Positions 1-7,302 of a stretch of DNA of 64,000 nucleotides are shown piece by piece. Positions within the stretch are counted from its first letter, which is position 1. The number at the start of each line of letters is the position of its first letter. The notes below the pieces were generated by a model. It worked only from the letters and a program-made list of their open reading frames with translations. It did no database searches and was not told the origin of the DNA. The position numbers and the translations under genes were made by a program. The DNA comes from Pseudomonas putida. Its GTDB lineage: Bacteria > Pseudomonadota > Gammaproteobacteria > Pseudomonadales > Pseudomonadaceae. The stretch spans positions 1,984,001 to 2,048,000 of the forward strand of contig NZ_CP066306.1 of the NCBI RefSeq assembly GCF_016406145.1, written 5' to 3'.

Positions 1-639
1 GTCGAATTCGATGACTGGAACGGTGACGATGGTTGGCTGATGACCAGCCTGGACTATGGCGAAGAAATGTTGCAATCGTTCCTGATTGACTCGCTGTGGG
101 GACGCGAGGATCGTCAGCGTGCGTTTTGTGACAGTTTCTGGTTTGGCGTCTATCGACTTGCAACTGGCTTCGTTTACGAGATCCGCCCGGCATATGAGGG
201 CAATAACCTCGACCGATGGCCTTCACTGGAATACTGGCTCGACGTCAGTCGAAACGGTTATCTGGGCTTTTACCCGGCGCGTTCGGATGCGGGTGTGTGC
301 AAGGACGACCCAGCCAGTCTGGTGTTGCGAGACCCCTTCGGGACATCTGTGGTGCTACCCGCCGACCCGCCTACCGATCTGGAGACGGCACTGTACAAGC
401 TGACCGCCGGGCGCCGGACGCCGTTGTGGTACATCCCTGGCCTGGATCCGCAGCGGTTGCAAGAAGGGCAATTGCTCTTGAACATGAAGCTTTACAGTGC
501 GGACGGGCGGCAAGTGAGGCGACGGGTGGAGCGGGTTGCATACCTTAACAACCGTCGAGGCGAGCGCGGCCAGTTCAGCCTGCAGGTGTCGAACCCTTGT
601 GTGCCTCCTCACCCTCGCCCGCTCGTTGCCACGCCTTGA
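1..639 (+). CDS. hypothetical protein, C-terminal part (5' truncated by window)
   Basis: The reading frame is already open at base 1 and ends at TGA 637-639, so at least 212 residues belong to a protein that begins before the window. An internal ATG at 40 is possible, but the in-frame codons before it (VEFDDWNGDDGWL) look like coding sequence. The visible part is rich in aromatic residues, has no transmembrane segment, and ends in a Pro-rich tail. I recognise no family or catalytic motif. It converges on queD, 26 bases away on the other strand. Confidence 0.55.
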   Translation, partial: VEFDDWNGDDGWLMTSLDYGEEMLQSFLIDSLWGREDRQRAFCDSFWFGVYRLATGFVYEIRPAYEGNNLDRWPSLEYWLDVSRNGYLGFYPARSDAGVCKDDPASLVLRDPFGTSVVLPADPPTDLETALYKLTAGRRTPLWYIPGLDPQRLQEGQLLLNMKLYSADGRQVRRRVERVAYLNNRRGERGQFSLQVSNPCVPPHPRPLVATP

Positions 640-665
640 CCTGTGCTCGTGTAGCGCAGCGCCAA

Positions 666-1022
666 TCAATCGCCGCTGTATTCGCAGCCGCTGGTGCAGG
701 TTTCATGAATACGCACCTTGGACAGCTCCGGCAGCAGCGGCTTGACCTGCTCCCAGATCCACTTGGCGATGACTTCGCTGGTGGGGTTTTCCAGGCCTGG
801 AATATCGTTGAGGTAGTTGTGGTCCAACTGCTCGTAGATCGGCTTGAAGATCGCCTTGATCTCGGAAAAGTCGCGGATCCAGCCGGTGTGCGGGTCAAGC
901 GGGCCGGTCAGGTGCAGGCCGACCTTGAACGAGTGGCCATGCAGGCGGCCGCATTTGTGCCCGGCAGGGACGTTAGGCAGGCGGTGGGCCGATTCGAAGG
1001 TAAATTCCTTAAAGATTTCCAC
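666..1022 (-). CDS. queD: 6-carboxy-5,6,7,8-tetrahydropterin synthase (QueD/PTPS family)
   Basis: 118 residues, the usual QueD length. The family converts 7,8-dihydroneopterin triphosphate to 6-carboxytetrahydropterin, the second step of queuosine/7-deazaguanine synthesis in the cytoplasm. Visible motifs are ESAHRL near residue 10 and [10 protein letters not shown] near residues 23-32. These supply the zinc-binding histidines and the catalytic cysteine. The ending [12 protein letters not shown] carries the conserved HET(C) pterin-binding element. No other queuosine gene is nearby, so it appears to be a stand-alone gene. Paralogues of the pterin synthase fold exist, but the CxxxHGH spacing fits QueD. 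Confidence 0.92.
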   Translation of the reverse strand: MEIFKEFTFESAHRLPNVPAGHKCGRLHGHSFKVGLHLTGPLDPHTGWIRDFSEIKAIFKPIYEQLDHNYLNDIPGLENPTSEVIAKWIWEQVKPLLPELSKVRIHETCTSGCEYSGD

Positions 1023-1073
1023 GGTCAGAACTCTGTGTGTATCGAAGATGCGCGCAGTCTACCAGCATGGTCG

Positions 1074-2153
1074 CTACAAGGCTTGCAGGCGTTCGTGCAG
1101 CCGCCCGGTGGCGATCAGCTCCAGCAGTTCGTCACCCAGCCGCTGGCTTTCGGCAATGGCCTGGTACCAGTAGCGTTTGCGGCTGGGTGCATCGCCCATG
1201 AAGCGCTTGAAGTCGTTGCGGTCGGGCAGCTTGCCGAAGGGCAGTGCGGCCAGGTATTGCGGTGACGGCGTCACCAACAGCACATTGCGCAGGCGTGTGG
1301 CATCGCCCTTGCGCCATGGCAGCGCTTTGTCGAACCAGCCTGGCACGACCTTGTCGGTGAAGTGCGGGTAAAGCACCAGGTCGTCGCCGCGGTATGGCAG
1401 GTCAAGGTGATAGTCGAGCAAACCGCCGTCGCGATAGGTGCCCGCACCGGCACCGGGGATGTCGCGCACACCTTCCATGACCATCGGAATCGAGCCGGAA
1501 GCGAGCAGGGCATGGCGCAGGTTGCCCAGGCCCAGTGGCAGATAGCGTGAGGGAAAGTCTATGAGCTGATCCAGCGGCGGGGTGGCACGCTCATCGTGCA
1601 GGATGATCCGTTCAAAATGCCGTGCCAGGCGTGAGCGCCCCAGCAGGTTGCTGGCGATCACCGAGCCAAGACCCATCCCCAACCGGCCGCGGTGGTCGTG
1701 GGCAAGATGGCCGTGGCTCTTCACCACCAGGATGTTCAGGCGGTAGTGCGGGTTAGCCAGGATCTGCCCATCGCGCCCTTGCAGCAGGTCGTCGAGCATC
1801 TGCTGGCAGCTGCGGCTGATCTGGGCTGCGGTCACACCTTTGGCGAAGTCCTGTTCGGTATACAGCTCGCCGAGGCGGCGGATGCCTGCGACCGGGTCGT
1901 CAAGGCAGGCGCTGGCGAAACGCCAGGAGCCGATCGATGCGCCAATCAATGCCCGCTGGCGAGGGGCCGATGGCAGCCACTCGCCAAACAGCGCCAGGTC
2001 CAATCCCTGAATCCCCAGCGGCTTGGGCCCGCCAGCGGCGCCTGGCACCACACCGACGTCCGCTGCCTGCAACCCGCGTTCGCGGATCTGCTGCAGGGCA
2101 CGTTTGCCGGCCTTCAGGGTCAGAGCCGGGTACTTGATATGGATGGCGCTCAT
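1074..2153 (-). CDS. patatin-like phospholipase/acylhydrolase
   Basis: 359 residues. GASIG at residues 71-75 supplies the nucleophile Ser73, and a later DGG (in YRDGGLLDYH, near residue 245) supplies the aspartate of the patatin Ser-Asp dyad. A glycine-rich stretch before the nucleophile (GVVPGAAGGPK, residues 34-44) fits the oxyanion loop. No signal peptide is visible, so a cytoplasmic or membrane-peripheral lipid acylhydrolase is likely. The substrate cannot be predicted. It is transcribed away from the PepSY/two-component operon across a 153-base divergent intergenic region. Confidence 0.8.
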   Translation of the reverse strand: MSAIHIKYPALTLKAGKRALQQIRERGLQAADVGVVPGAAGGPKPLGIQGLDLALFGEWLPSAPRQRALIGASIGSWRFASACLDDPVAGIRRLGELYTEQDFAKGVTAAQISRSCQQMLDDLLQGRDGQILANPHYRLNILVVKSHGHLAHDHRGRLGMGLGSVIASNLLGRSRLARHFERIILHDERATPPLDQLIDFPSRYLPLGLGNLRHALLASGSIPMVMEGVRDIPGAGAGTYRDGGLLDYHLDLPYRGDDLVLYPHFTDKVVPGWFDKALPWRKGDATRLRNVLLVTPSPQYLAALPFGKLPDRNDFKRFMGDAPSRKRYWYQAIAESQRLGDELLELIATGRLHERLQAL

Positions 2154-2240
2154 GGACGGCCTCGCAACTCACAGGAGGGCCATTATAGGGAGTCGCTGGT
2201 TGATGCGCTGCGCTATCATGGCGCCAGCTATTTTCAGGTT

Positions 2241-2270
2241 GAGTTAAGGACCGGTGGATAATCTTAACTC
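2241..2270. promoter_or_regulatory. 8-bp inverted repeat in the divergent promoter region
   Basis: GAGTTAAG (2241-2248) and CTTAACTC (2263-2270) form a perfect inverted repeat with a 14-base spacer, 37 bases before the first PepSY gene. The TTAAG/CTTAA halves resemble sites of OmpR/PhoP-type regulators such as the one encoded two genes downstream. The binding role is inferred. Confidence 0.35.
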
Positions 2271-2306
2271 CGTAGACAAATTGCACATCTCGATGGAGAG
2301 AACCTG

Positions 2307-2615
2307 ATGAAAACTCTGACTGCCATTTTCACTGCCGCTGCGCTTGCTTTCGGTGCCAACGTTGCCCTGGCCAAGGACGTCCAGCCTGACGAAGTGGTAA
2401 AGCTTGTGAATGCCAAGACCATCAAGTCGCTGGATGAGCTCAAGGCCACTGCCGTTGCCAAGCACCCGGGCGCCACCGTCACCGATTCGGAGCTGGAAAA
2501 CGAATACGGTCGCTACATCTACAAGGTCGAGATGCGTGACACCCAGAACGTCGAATGGGACGTTGACCTGGACGCCAAGACCGGTGAAGTGCTGAAGGAC
2601 GAACAGGACCGCTGA
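2307..2615 (+). CDS. PepSY domain-containing periplasmic protein
   Basis: 102 residues. The signal peptide is about MKTLTAIFTAAALAFGANVALA, with cleavage after ALA near residue 22. It is followed by a single PepSY-type domain: DEVVKL, a HPGATVTDSELE core near residues 48-59, a YKVEMRD strand, and the terminal DAKTGEVLKDE signature. GGAGAG sits 8-10 bases before the ATG. PepSY proteins next to two-component systems usually act as periplasmic modulators or sensors. The stop codon shares one base with the start of the next gene (TGATG), so the two are translationally coupled. Confidence 0.88.
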   Translation: MKTLTAIFTAAALAFGANVALAKDVQPDEVVKLVNAKTIKSLDELKATAVAKHPGATVTDSELENEYGRYIYKVEMRDTQNVEWDVDLDAKTGEVLKDEQDR

Positions 2616-2929
2616 TGATCCACTTGACCCGGTCGGCGCGCTACCTGGCACTCTCGCTGCTGGCCGTCTGTTCCTTGGCTGTTGCTCGCGACCTGGATCA
2701 GGATGAGGCCCTGCAGTTGCGTCAGAAAGGCGTGATTCTGCCGCTCGAGCAACTGCTCGAGACCGCCCTGGGGCGTCACCCCGGGGCGCGGTTGCTGGAG
2801 GCGGAGCTGGAAGAAGACGATGATCGCTACGAATACGAAGTCGAGCTGCTGACCACGGAAGGTGTGGTGCGCGAGATCAAGCTCGATGCCAGCACCGGTG
2901 CCCTGCTCAAAGACGAGGAAGACGACTGA
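2615..2929 (+). CDS. second PepSY domain-containing protein
   Basis: 104 residues with an N-terminal signal peptide (hydrophobic YLALSLLAVCSLAVA, cleavage near residue 24). The PepSY domain parallels the preceding gene: DEALQL, GRHPGARLLEAELEEDDDRYEYEVELL, then DASTGALLKDEEDD. The tail is more acidic than in its neighbour. The two genes look like a tandem duplication that has diverged. The stop codon abuts the ATG of the response regulator with no gap. A role as periplasmic accessory of the downstream kinase is inferred from the operon. Confidence 0.86.
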   Translation: MIHLTRSARYLALSLLAVCSLAVARDLDQDEALQLRQKGVILPLEQLLETALGRHPGARLLEAELEEDDDRYEYEVELLTTEGVVREIKLDASTGALLKDEEDD

Positions 2930-3598
2930 ATGCGCCTGTTGCTTGTCGAGGACAACGTTCCCCTGGCTGACGAGTTGATTGCCGGCCTGCAGCGCCAGGG
3001 CTACGCCGTGGATTGGCTGGCTGACGGCCGGGACGCGGTATACCAGGGCCAGAGCGAGCCCTACGACCTGATCATTCTGGACCTCGGCCTGCCGGGGTTG
3101 CCGGGCCTGGAGGTGCTGGCGCAGTGGCGTGCCGCGGGTCTGGCAACGCCGGTGCTGATCCTGACCGCGCGAGGCTCGTGGGCCGAGCGCATCGAGGGGT
3201 TGAAGGCCGGTGCGGACGACTACCTGAGCAAGCCCTTCCACCCTGAAGAGCTGCAGTTGCGCATTCAGGCGCTGCTGCGCCGGGCGAAGGGCCTTGCCAA
3301 CCAGCCCAGGCTCGAAGCTGCCGGGTTGCATCTGGACGAAAGCCGCCAGTGCGTGAGCCGCGAAGGGGTTGATATCCAGTTGACCGCTGCTGAATTCCGC
3401 CTGTTGCGTTACTTCATGCTGCACCCGCAGCAGATCCTTTCCAAGAGCCACCTGGCCGAGCACTTGTACGACGGTGAAACCGAGCGTGACTCCAACGTGC
3501 TCGAAGTGCACGTCAATCATCTGCGCCGCAAGCTGGGCCGCAGCGTCATCGAGACTCGCCGCGGGCAAGGCTACATCTACGCCGGGAGCGCCGGGTGA
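2930..3598 (+). CDS. OmpR/PhoB-family response regulator
   Basis: 222 residues. The receiver domain (about 1-115) shows acidic residues E7/D8, phospho-acceptor D51 in [10 protein letters not shown], and K101 in the conserved LSKPF. The C-terminal winged helix (about 125-220) ends in the typical [11 protein letters not shown]...[11 protein letters not shown] signature. It is closest in appearance to the PhoP/QseB/PmrA group. The last codon overlaps the GTG start of the kinase (GTGA), so the pair is co-translated. The stimulus is unknown. The two upstream PepSY genes suggest an envelope or metal/cationic stress signal. Confidence 0.92.
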   Translation: MRLLLVEDNVPLADELIAGLQRQGYAVDWLADGRDAVYQGQSEPYDLIILDLGLPGLPGLEVLAQWRAAGLATPVLILTARGSWAERIEGLKAGADDYLSKPFHPEELQLRIQALLRRAKGLANQPRLEAAGLHLDESRQCVSREGVDIQLTAAEFRLLRYFMLHPQQILSKSHLAEHLYDGETERDSNVLEVHVNHLRRKLGRSVIETRRGQGYIYAGSAG

Positions 3599-4914
3599 AA
3601 TCGATCCAGGCACGCTTGAGCCTGGGCCTTGTAGCCGTATTGGTGGTGGCCGGGGTGGTACTGGCGCAACTTACCTTATGGCTGTTCGAAGCCGGTTTGC
3701 AGCGCTATCTGGAAAACGGTCTGCGCAAGGAAAGTGAAAACCTGCTGGTGGCGCTAGTACGTGGGCCTTCGGGGTTGCAGCTGGATGAGCGGCGTATTTC
3801 CGCCGCCTACCAACGGCCGTTTTCCGGTTACTACTTCCGCATCGATTTCGACAAGGGCACCTGGCGCTCGCGCTCGCTGTGGGACCTGGACATGCCGAAG
3901 CCAGCCGCCCCTGGCCTTTCCGACAGCCACGAACTGGGCCCGGAAGGCCAGCAGTTGCTTGCACTGCGTGCCGATTACCGGCGGCTGGGCCAGGACATTT
4001 CGATCAGCGTTGCCCAGGATTACTCGCCTGTGCGCGAGGGGTTCCGGCGCCTGCAGCAGATCGGCCTGGGCATGGGTCTGGTAGCGCTGATCCTGGTGCT
4101 GGTGCTGCAGCGCATCACTGTCACCCGCTCGTTGCGCCCGCTGGAGCGGGCGCGTCAGCAGATTGCTCAATTGCAGCAAGGCCAGCGCTCGCAGCTCGAT
4201 GCCCAAGTGCCCAGCGAACTGGCACCGCTGGTGGGCCAGATCAACCATTTGCTCAGCCATACCGAAGACAGCCTGCGCCGTTCGCGCAACGCGTTGGGTA
4301 ACCTGGGCCATGCATTGAAGACGCCATTGGCGGTGCTGCTGAGCCTGGCGTCCAGCGAGCGCTTGAATGACTTGCCCGATGTGCGTGCGCAACTGCGCGA
4401 GCAGTTGGAGCAGATCCAGCAGCGCCTGGCACGCGAGCTGAACCGGGCGCGCCTGGCCGGGGATGCGCTGCCTGGCGCCCAATTCGACTGCGATACCGAG
4501 CTTCCGGGCTTGCTCGCTACCTTGGGCATGATCCATGGCGAAGGCTTGTTGCTCGAGCGCGATGTACCGCCAGGGTTGCTGCTGCCTTGGGACCGGGAGG
4601 ACTTCCTGGAGCTGCTAGGTAACCTGCTGGATAACGCCTGCAAGTGGGCAGACAGCGAAGTGCGCCTGGGCATAGCCCCGACGACCGAAGGCTATCAAGT
4701 GTGGGTCGACGACGACGGTCCGGGCATACCTGAAAGCCAGCGTCTGCAGGTGCTTGAGCGTGGTTCGCGGCTGGATGAGCAAGTGGATGGGCATGGCCTT
4801 GGGCTGGGGATCGTGCGGGATATCGTCGATGCCTGGGGTGGGTCTTTGGCCTTGCTCGAGAGCCCTTTGGGTGGTTTGCGGGTGAGTATCGAATTACCGC
4901 GCAAGGCGCGCTGA
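3595..4914 (+). CDS. membrane sensor histidine kinase
   Basis: 439 residues starting with GTG that overlaps the response regulator stop. TM1 is near residues 7-29. A periplasmic sensor of about 130 residues follows, then TM2 near 155-175 ([13 protein letters not shown]) and a HAMP-like linker. The dimerisation helix has the H-box [13 protein letters not shown], followed by the N-box [11 protein letters not shown] and G-boxes DDDGPGIP and GHGLGLGIV. Architecture matches PhoQ/QseC-type kinases. The H-box is HALKTPL, the variant common in PhoQ-like proteins. Two hairpins with T runs lie downstream. Confidence 0.9.
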   Translation: MKSIQARLSLGLVAVLVVAGVVLAQLTLWLFEAGLQRYLENGLRKESENLLVALVRGPSGLQLDERRISAAYQRPFSGYYFRIDFDKGTWRSRSLWDLDMPKPAAPGLSDSHELGPEGQQLLALRADYRRLGQDISISVAQDYSPVREGFRRLQQIGLGMGLVALILVLVLQRITVTRSLRPLERARQQIAQLQQGQRSQLDAQVPSELAPLVGQINHLLSHTEDSLRRSRNALGNLGHALKTPLAVLLSLASSERLNDLPDVRAQLREQLEQIQQRLARELNRARLAGDALPGAQFDCDTELPGLLATLGMIHGEGLLLERDVPPGLLLPWDREDFLELLGNLLDNACKWADSEVRLGIAPTTEGYQVWVDDDGPGIPESQRLQVLERGSRLDEQVDGHGLGLGIVRDIVDAWGGSLALLESPLGGLRVSIELPRKAR

Positions 4915-4942
4915 TTCTCTCTGGCCCTAGCGCCGGCTAGCA

Positions 4943-4979
4943 GCACTGCAAAAAAACTGCAGTGCAACCGCATTTTTTT
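4943..4979 (+). terminator. intrinsic terminator after the kinase operon
   Basis: The 8-bp stem GCACTGCA / TGCAGTGC (4943-4950 and 4958-4965) has a 7-base A-rich loop. After an 8-base gap it is followed by a run of seven T at 4973-4979. It is placed 28 bases after the kinase stop. Confidence 0.6.
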
Positions 4980-5065
4980 GAATTGGCCCAAGTCCGACAC
5001 AGGGCGGCACAATCCACTGACGAAACCCTGCGGTTTCCATCTCTTCCACGGACGGAGCCCCTAGG

Positions 5066-5096
5066 GCCCAGGCCAGTTTGGCTGGGCTTTCTTTTT
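5066..5096 (+). terminator. intrinsic terminator just before the HPP-CBS gene
   Basis: A GC-rich stem GCCCAGgCCA / TGGCTGGGC, with one bulged G, is followed by TTTCTTTTT. It lies only 29 bases before the start of the next gene. It could end a short transcript arising between 4980 and 5065 or act as an attenuator for the following gene. Confidence 0.6.
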
Positions 5097-5124
5097 CATC
5101 AGAACCACAAACACGATTACTTGA

Positions 5125-6282
5125 ATGACTGCCTCGCGTTCCGAAAGTCGTCTGCAGCGGCTGTTGCCGTCGCCCCTTAATATTCCTCCAAAACAATGGC
5201 TGCGTGCCGGCATCGGCGCGCTGCTCGGTTTGTTCCTCGCTGGCTGGTTGACCGGCATGGCCTACGGGCCTGGCATCGCCTTGCACCTGCTGGGCCCTCT
5301 TGCGGCTTCGGCAGTGCTGGTGTTCGCCGTGCATTCCGGCCCGTTGGCTCAGCCCTGGCCGGTGCTGGGCAGCTATGCGCTGGCGGGTGCAGTGGGCCTT
5401 GCCATGCGCGAGGGGTTCGGCCCCCACCTGTGGGTTGCGGCGGCTGCCTTGGGCATCTCGCTTTTGCTGATGTGCCTGTTGCGCTGCCTGCACCCGCCGG
5501 GTGGCGGTGTTGCGGTGAGCGCGGTGCTGGCCGATTCAGGGCTGACGGCGTTGGGCGACCACCTGCTGGAGCCCGTGTTGCTCAACGCGCTGATTCTGGT
5601 GATGGTGGCAGTGGTATACAACCGTTTGACCGGCGTGCATTACCCCAAGGGCGCTGCACCACGCAAGGACCAGCACCACACCCACGACCCCTTGCCCAGC
5701 GAGCGGGTCGGGGTCAGTGGTGCGGATCTGGATCAGGCGTTGGAAGAGCTGGGTGAGTTCGTCGACGTCACCCGCGATGAACTGGAGCGCATCATCCTGG
5801 CCACCGAGCAGCATGCCCTGCAGCGCAGCCTGGGCGGGATCACCGCAGCGTCGGTGATGTCGCGCGATGTGCAGTTCGCCGCACCCGACACCACCCTGGA
5901 ACAGGCCTGGAAGATGCTCGCCAGTCATCACCTGAAAACCCTGCCGGTGCTGCAACAGGGCAAGCTGGTGGGTATCGTCAGTCTCAGCGATCTGCTCGGT
6001 CCGGCCATGCAGCGTGGCCGGTTCAGCTGGCGGGGGCTTTTCGCGGGCAAGGCCGTGCGTATGGAGCAGGTGATGAGCCGGCAGGTCATCAGTGTCAGCA
6101 GCCAGCACCCATTGGAACGCCTGCTGCCCCTGCTGTGCGAGCAAGGGCTGCACTGCCTGCCGGTGATCGATGGCGACCAGTTGGTCGGTGTGATCACCCA
6201 GACCGACCTGATCGCCGGCCTTAAGCGCCAGTTGCTCAGTGGCGCTGGCAGCGTTTCAGATCAGCGGGTCCCAGCGTTGTGA
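5125..6282 (+). CDS. HPP family membrane protein with two C-terminal CBS domains
   Basis: 385 residues. The N-terminal third is hydrophobic, with four to five TM segments between residues 25 and 170. It contains the family signature CLHPPGGGVA near residue 115. After a short charged linker (His-rich KDQHHTHD) come two CBS motifs at about 240-295 (ASVMSRDVQF...LVGIVSLSDLL) and 315-375 (VMSRQVISV...LVGVITQTDLI). Plant and cyanobacterial HPP proteins transport nitrite. CBS pairs usually bind adenine nucleotides and gate activity, so a nucleotide-regulated transporter is likely but its substrate is unknown. No good ribosome site precedes the ATG. The last 27 bases overlap the convergent LysR gene. 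Confidence 0.85.
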   Translation: MTASRSESRLQRLLPSPLNIPPKQWLRAGIGALLGLFLAGWLTGMAYGPGIALHLLGPLAASAVLVFAVHSGPLAQPWPVLGSYALAGAVGLAMREGFGPHLWVAAAALGISLLLMCLLRCLHPPGGGVAVSAVLADSGLTALGDHLLEPVLLNALILVMVAVVYNRLTGVHYPKGAAPRKDQHHTHDPLPSERVGVSGADLDQALEELGEFVDVTRDELERIILATEQHALQRSLGGITAASVMSRDVQFAAPDTTLEQAWKMLASHHLKTLPVLQQGKLVGIVSLSDLLGPAMQRGRFSWRGLFAGKAVRMEQVMSRQVISVSSQHPLERLLPLLCEQGLHCLPVIDGDQLVGVITQTDLIAGLKRQLLSGAGSVSDQRVPAL

Positions 6283-7122
6283 CCAATCACTGGCGCCGGA
6301 GGCCACCAGCCGGCGCAGCATCGCGAAGGCCTGTTGCAGGGCCTCGCTGTCGCGCTTGCGCGGGTATACCAGGAAGGTCGGGTAGGTGAACTCCGGAGCT
6401 TGCGGCACCCGCTCGAATACTCCGCTGTCCAGATACGCCTGCACCACGCGGGTACGGAAATAGCCGCTGCCGCCTTTGTCGAGAATGAACTGCAGGGCCA
6501 GCGGCCCGAGGTTGAAGCTCAGCGCCGGTCGCGCGCAGTCGGGCAGGGCGGCGTCGTGCTGGCGGCGGAAGGCCTCGCCCCAGTCGATGTAGATGTACGG
6601 GTCGGGTTGCTCGACCCGGCGTATGCGGATCAGCTTCTCTTCCATCAACTGCTCTACCTGCAGGCCCGGACCGTAGGTGGGCTGATAGACCAGTGCGGCG
6701 TCCAGCAGGCCCATCTCTACCTTGCGCAGCAAGGACTCACCGTCGCTGACCTCGCTGCGGATAGCGTGGCTGGGTAATGCGCAGTGCAAGGCGCTGACCC
6801 AGTCGAGCAGCATCGGGTTGCCCAAGCTCACTTCCGCCCCTACGTGCAGCACCTGCTGGCAGCCCTCAGGCAGCGGCAGGTCACGGCGCGCCGCTTCCCA
6901 CGTCTGCACCAGCTGGTTGGCATAGCTGACGAAGGCTTCGCCATCACTGGTCAGGCTGGCGCCGTTGCGGCTACGCACGAACAGCTGGCAGCCCAGTTGC
7001 TGCTCAAGGCGCTGAACGCGGGCGGTAATGGCGGTCTGTGACACGAACAGGCGTTCGGCGGCGGCGACGAGGCTGCCGCACCGTACGACTTCCAGAAAGG
7101 TTCGGGCCTGCTCGATATCCAT
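6256..7122 (-). CDS. LysR-family transcriptional regulator
   Basis: 288 residues. An N-terminal winged HTH (residues 1-60: FLEVVRCGSLVAAAERLFVSQTAITARVQRLEQQLGCQLF) is followed by a periplasmic-binding-protein-like effector domain (about 90-285). It is divergent from the propionyl-CoA synthetase gene with 180 bases between the two starts. That is the usual arrangement of a LysR gene and its target, so control of prpE is a reasonable inference. Its 3' end overlaps the HPP-CBS gene by 27 bases in the convergent orientation. Confidence 0.88.
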   Translation of the reverse strand: MDIEQARTFLEVVRCGSLVAAAERLFVSQTAITARVQRLEQQLGCQLFVRSRNGASLTSDGEAFVSYANQLVQTWEAARRDLPLPEGCQQVLHVGAEVSLGNPMLLDWVSALHCALPSHAIRSEVSDGESLLRKVEMGLLDAALVYQPTYGPGLQVEQLMEEKLIRIRRVEQPDPYIYIDWGEAFRRQHDAALPDCARPALSFNLGPLALQFILDKGGSGYFRTRVVQAYLDSGVFERVPQAPEFTYPTFLVYPRKRDSEALQQAFAMLRRLVASGASDWSQRWDPLI

Positions 7123-7302
7123 GGGCTGCTCTGTGGCGGGGAGGGTGGCCTATTCTAGAGGCTTTGCACCGTTATGGGGCGCTTTCGCCGACGCTGCAAA
7201 TCTGCATATGCGTTGTGACTTTAGTCCCATGGCAGCCCGGGCGTGGCGGTCCATACTCAAGGCTCGCCCTTCAATAACAACAAGTACCGGGTTGCCATCA
7301 AC

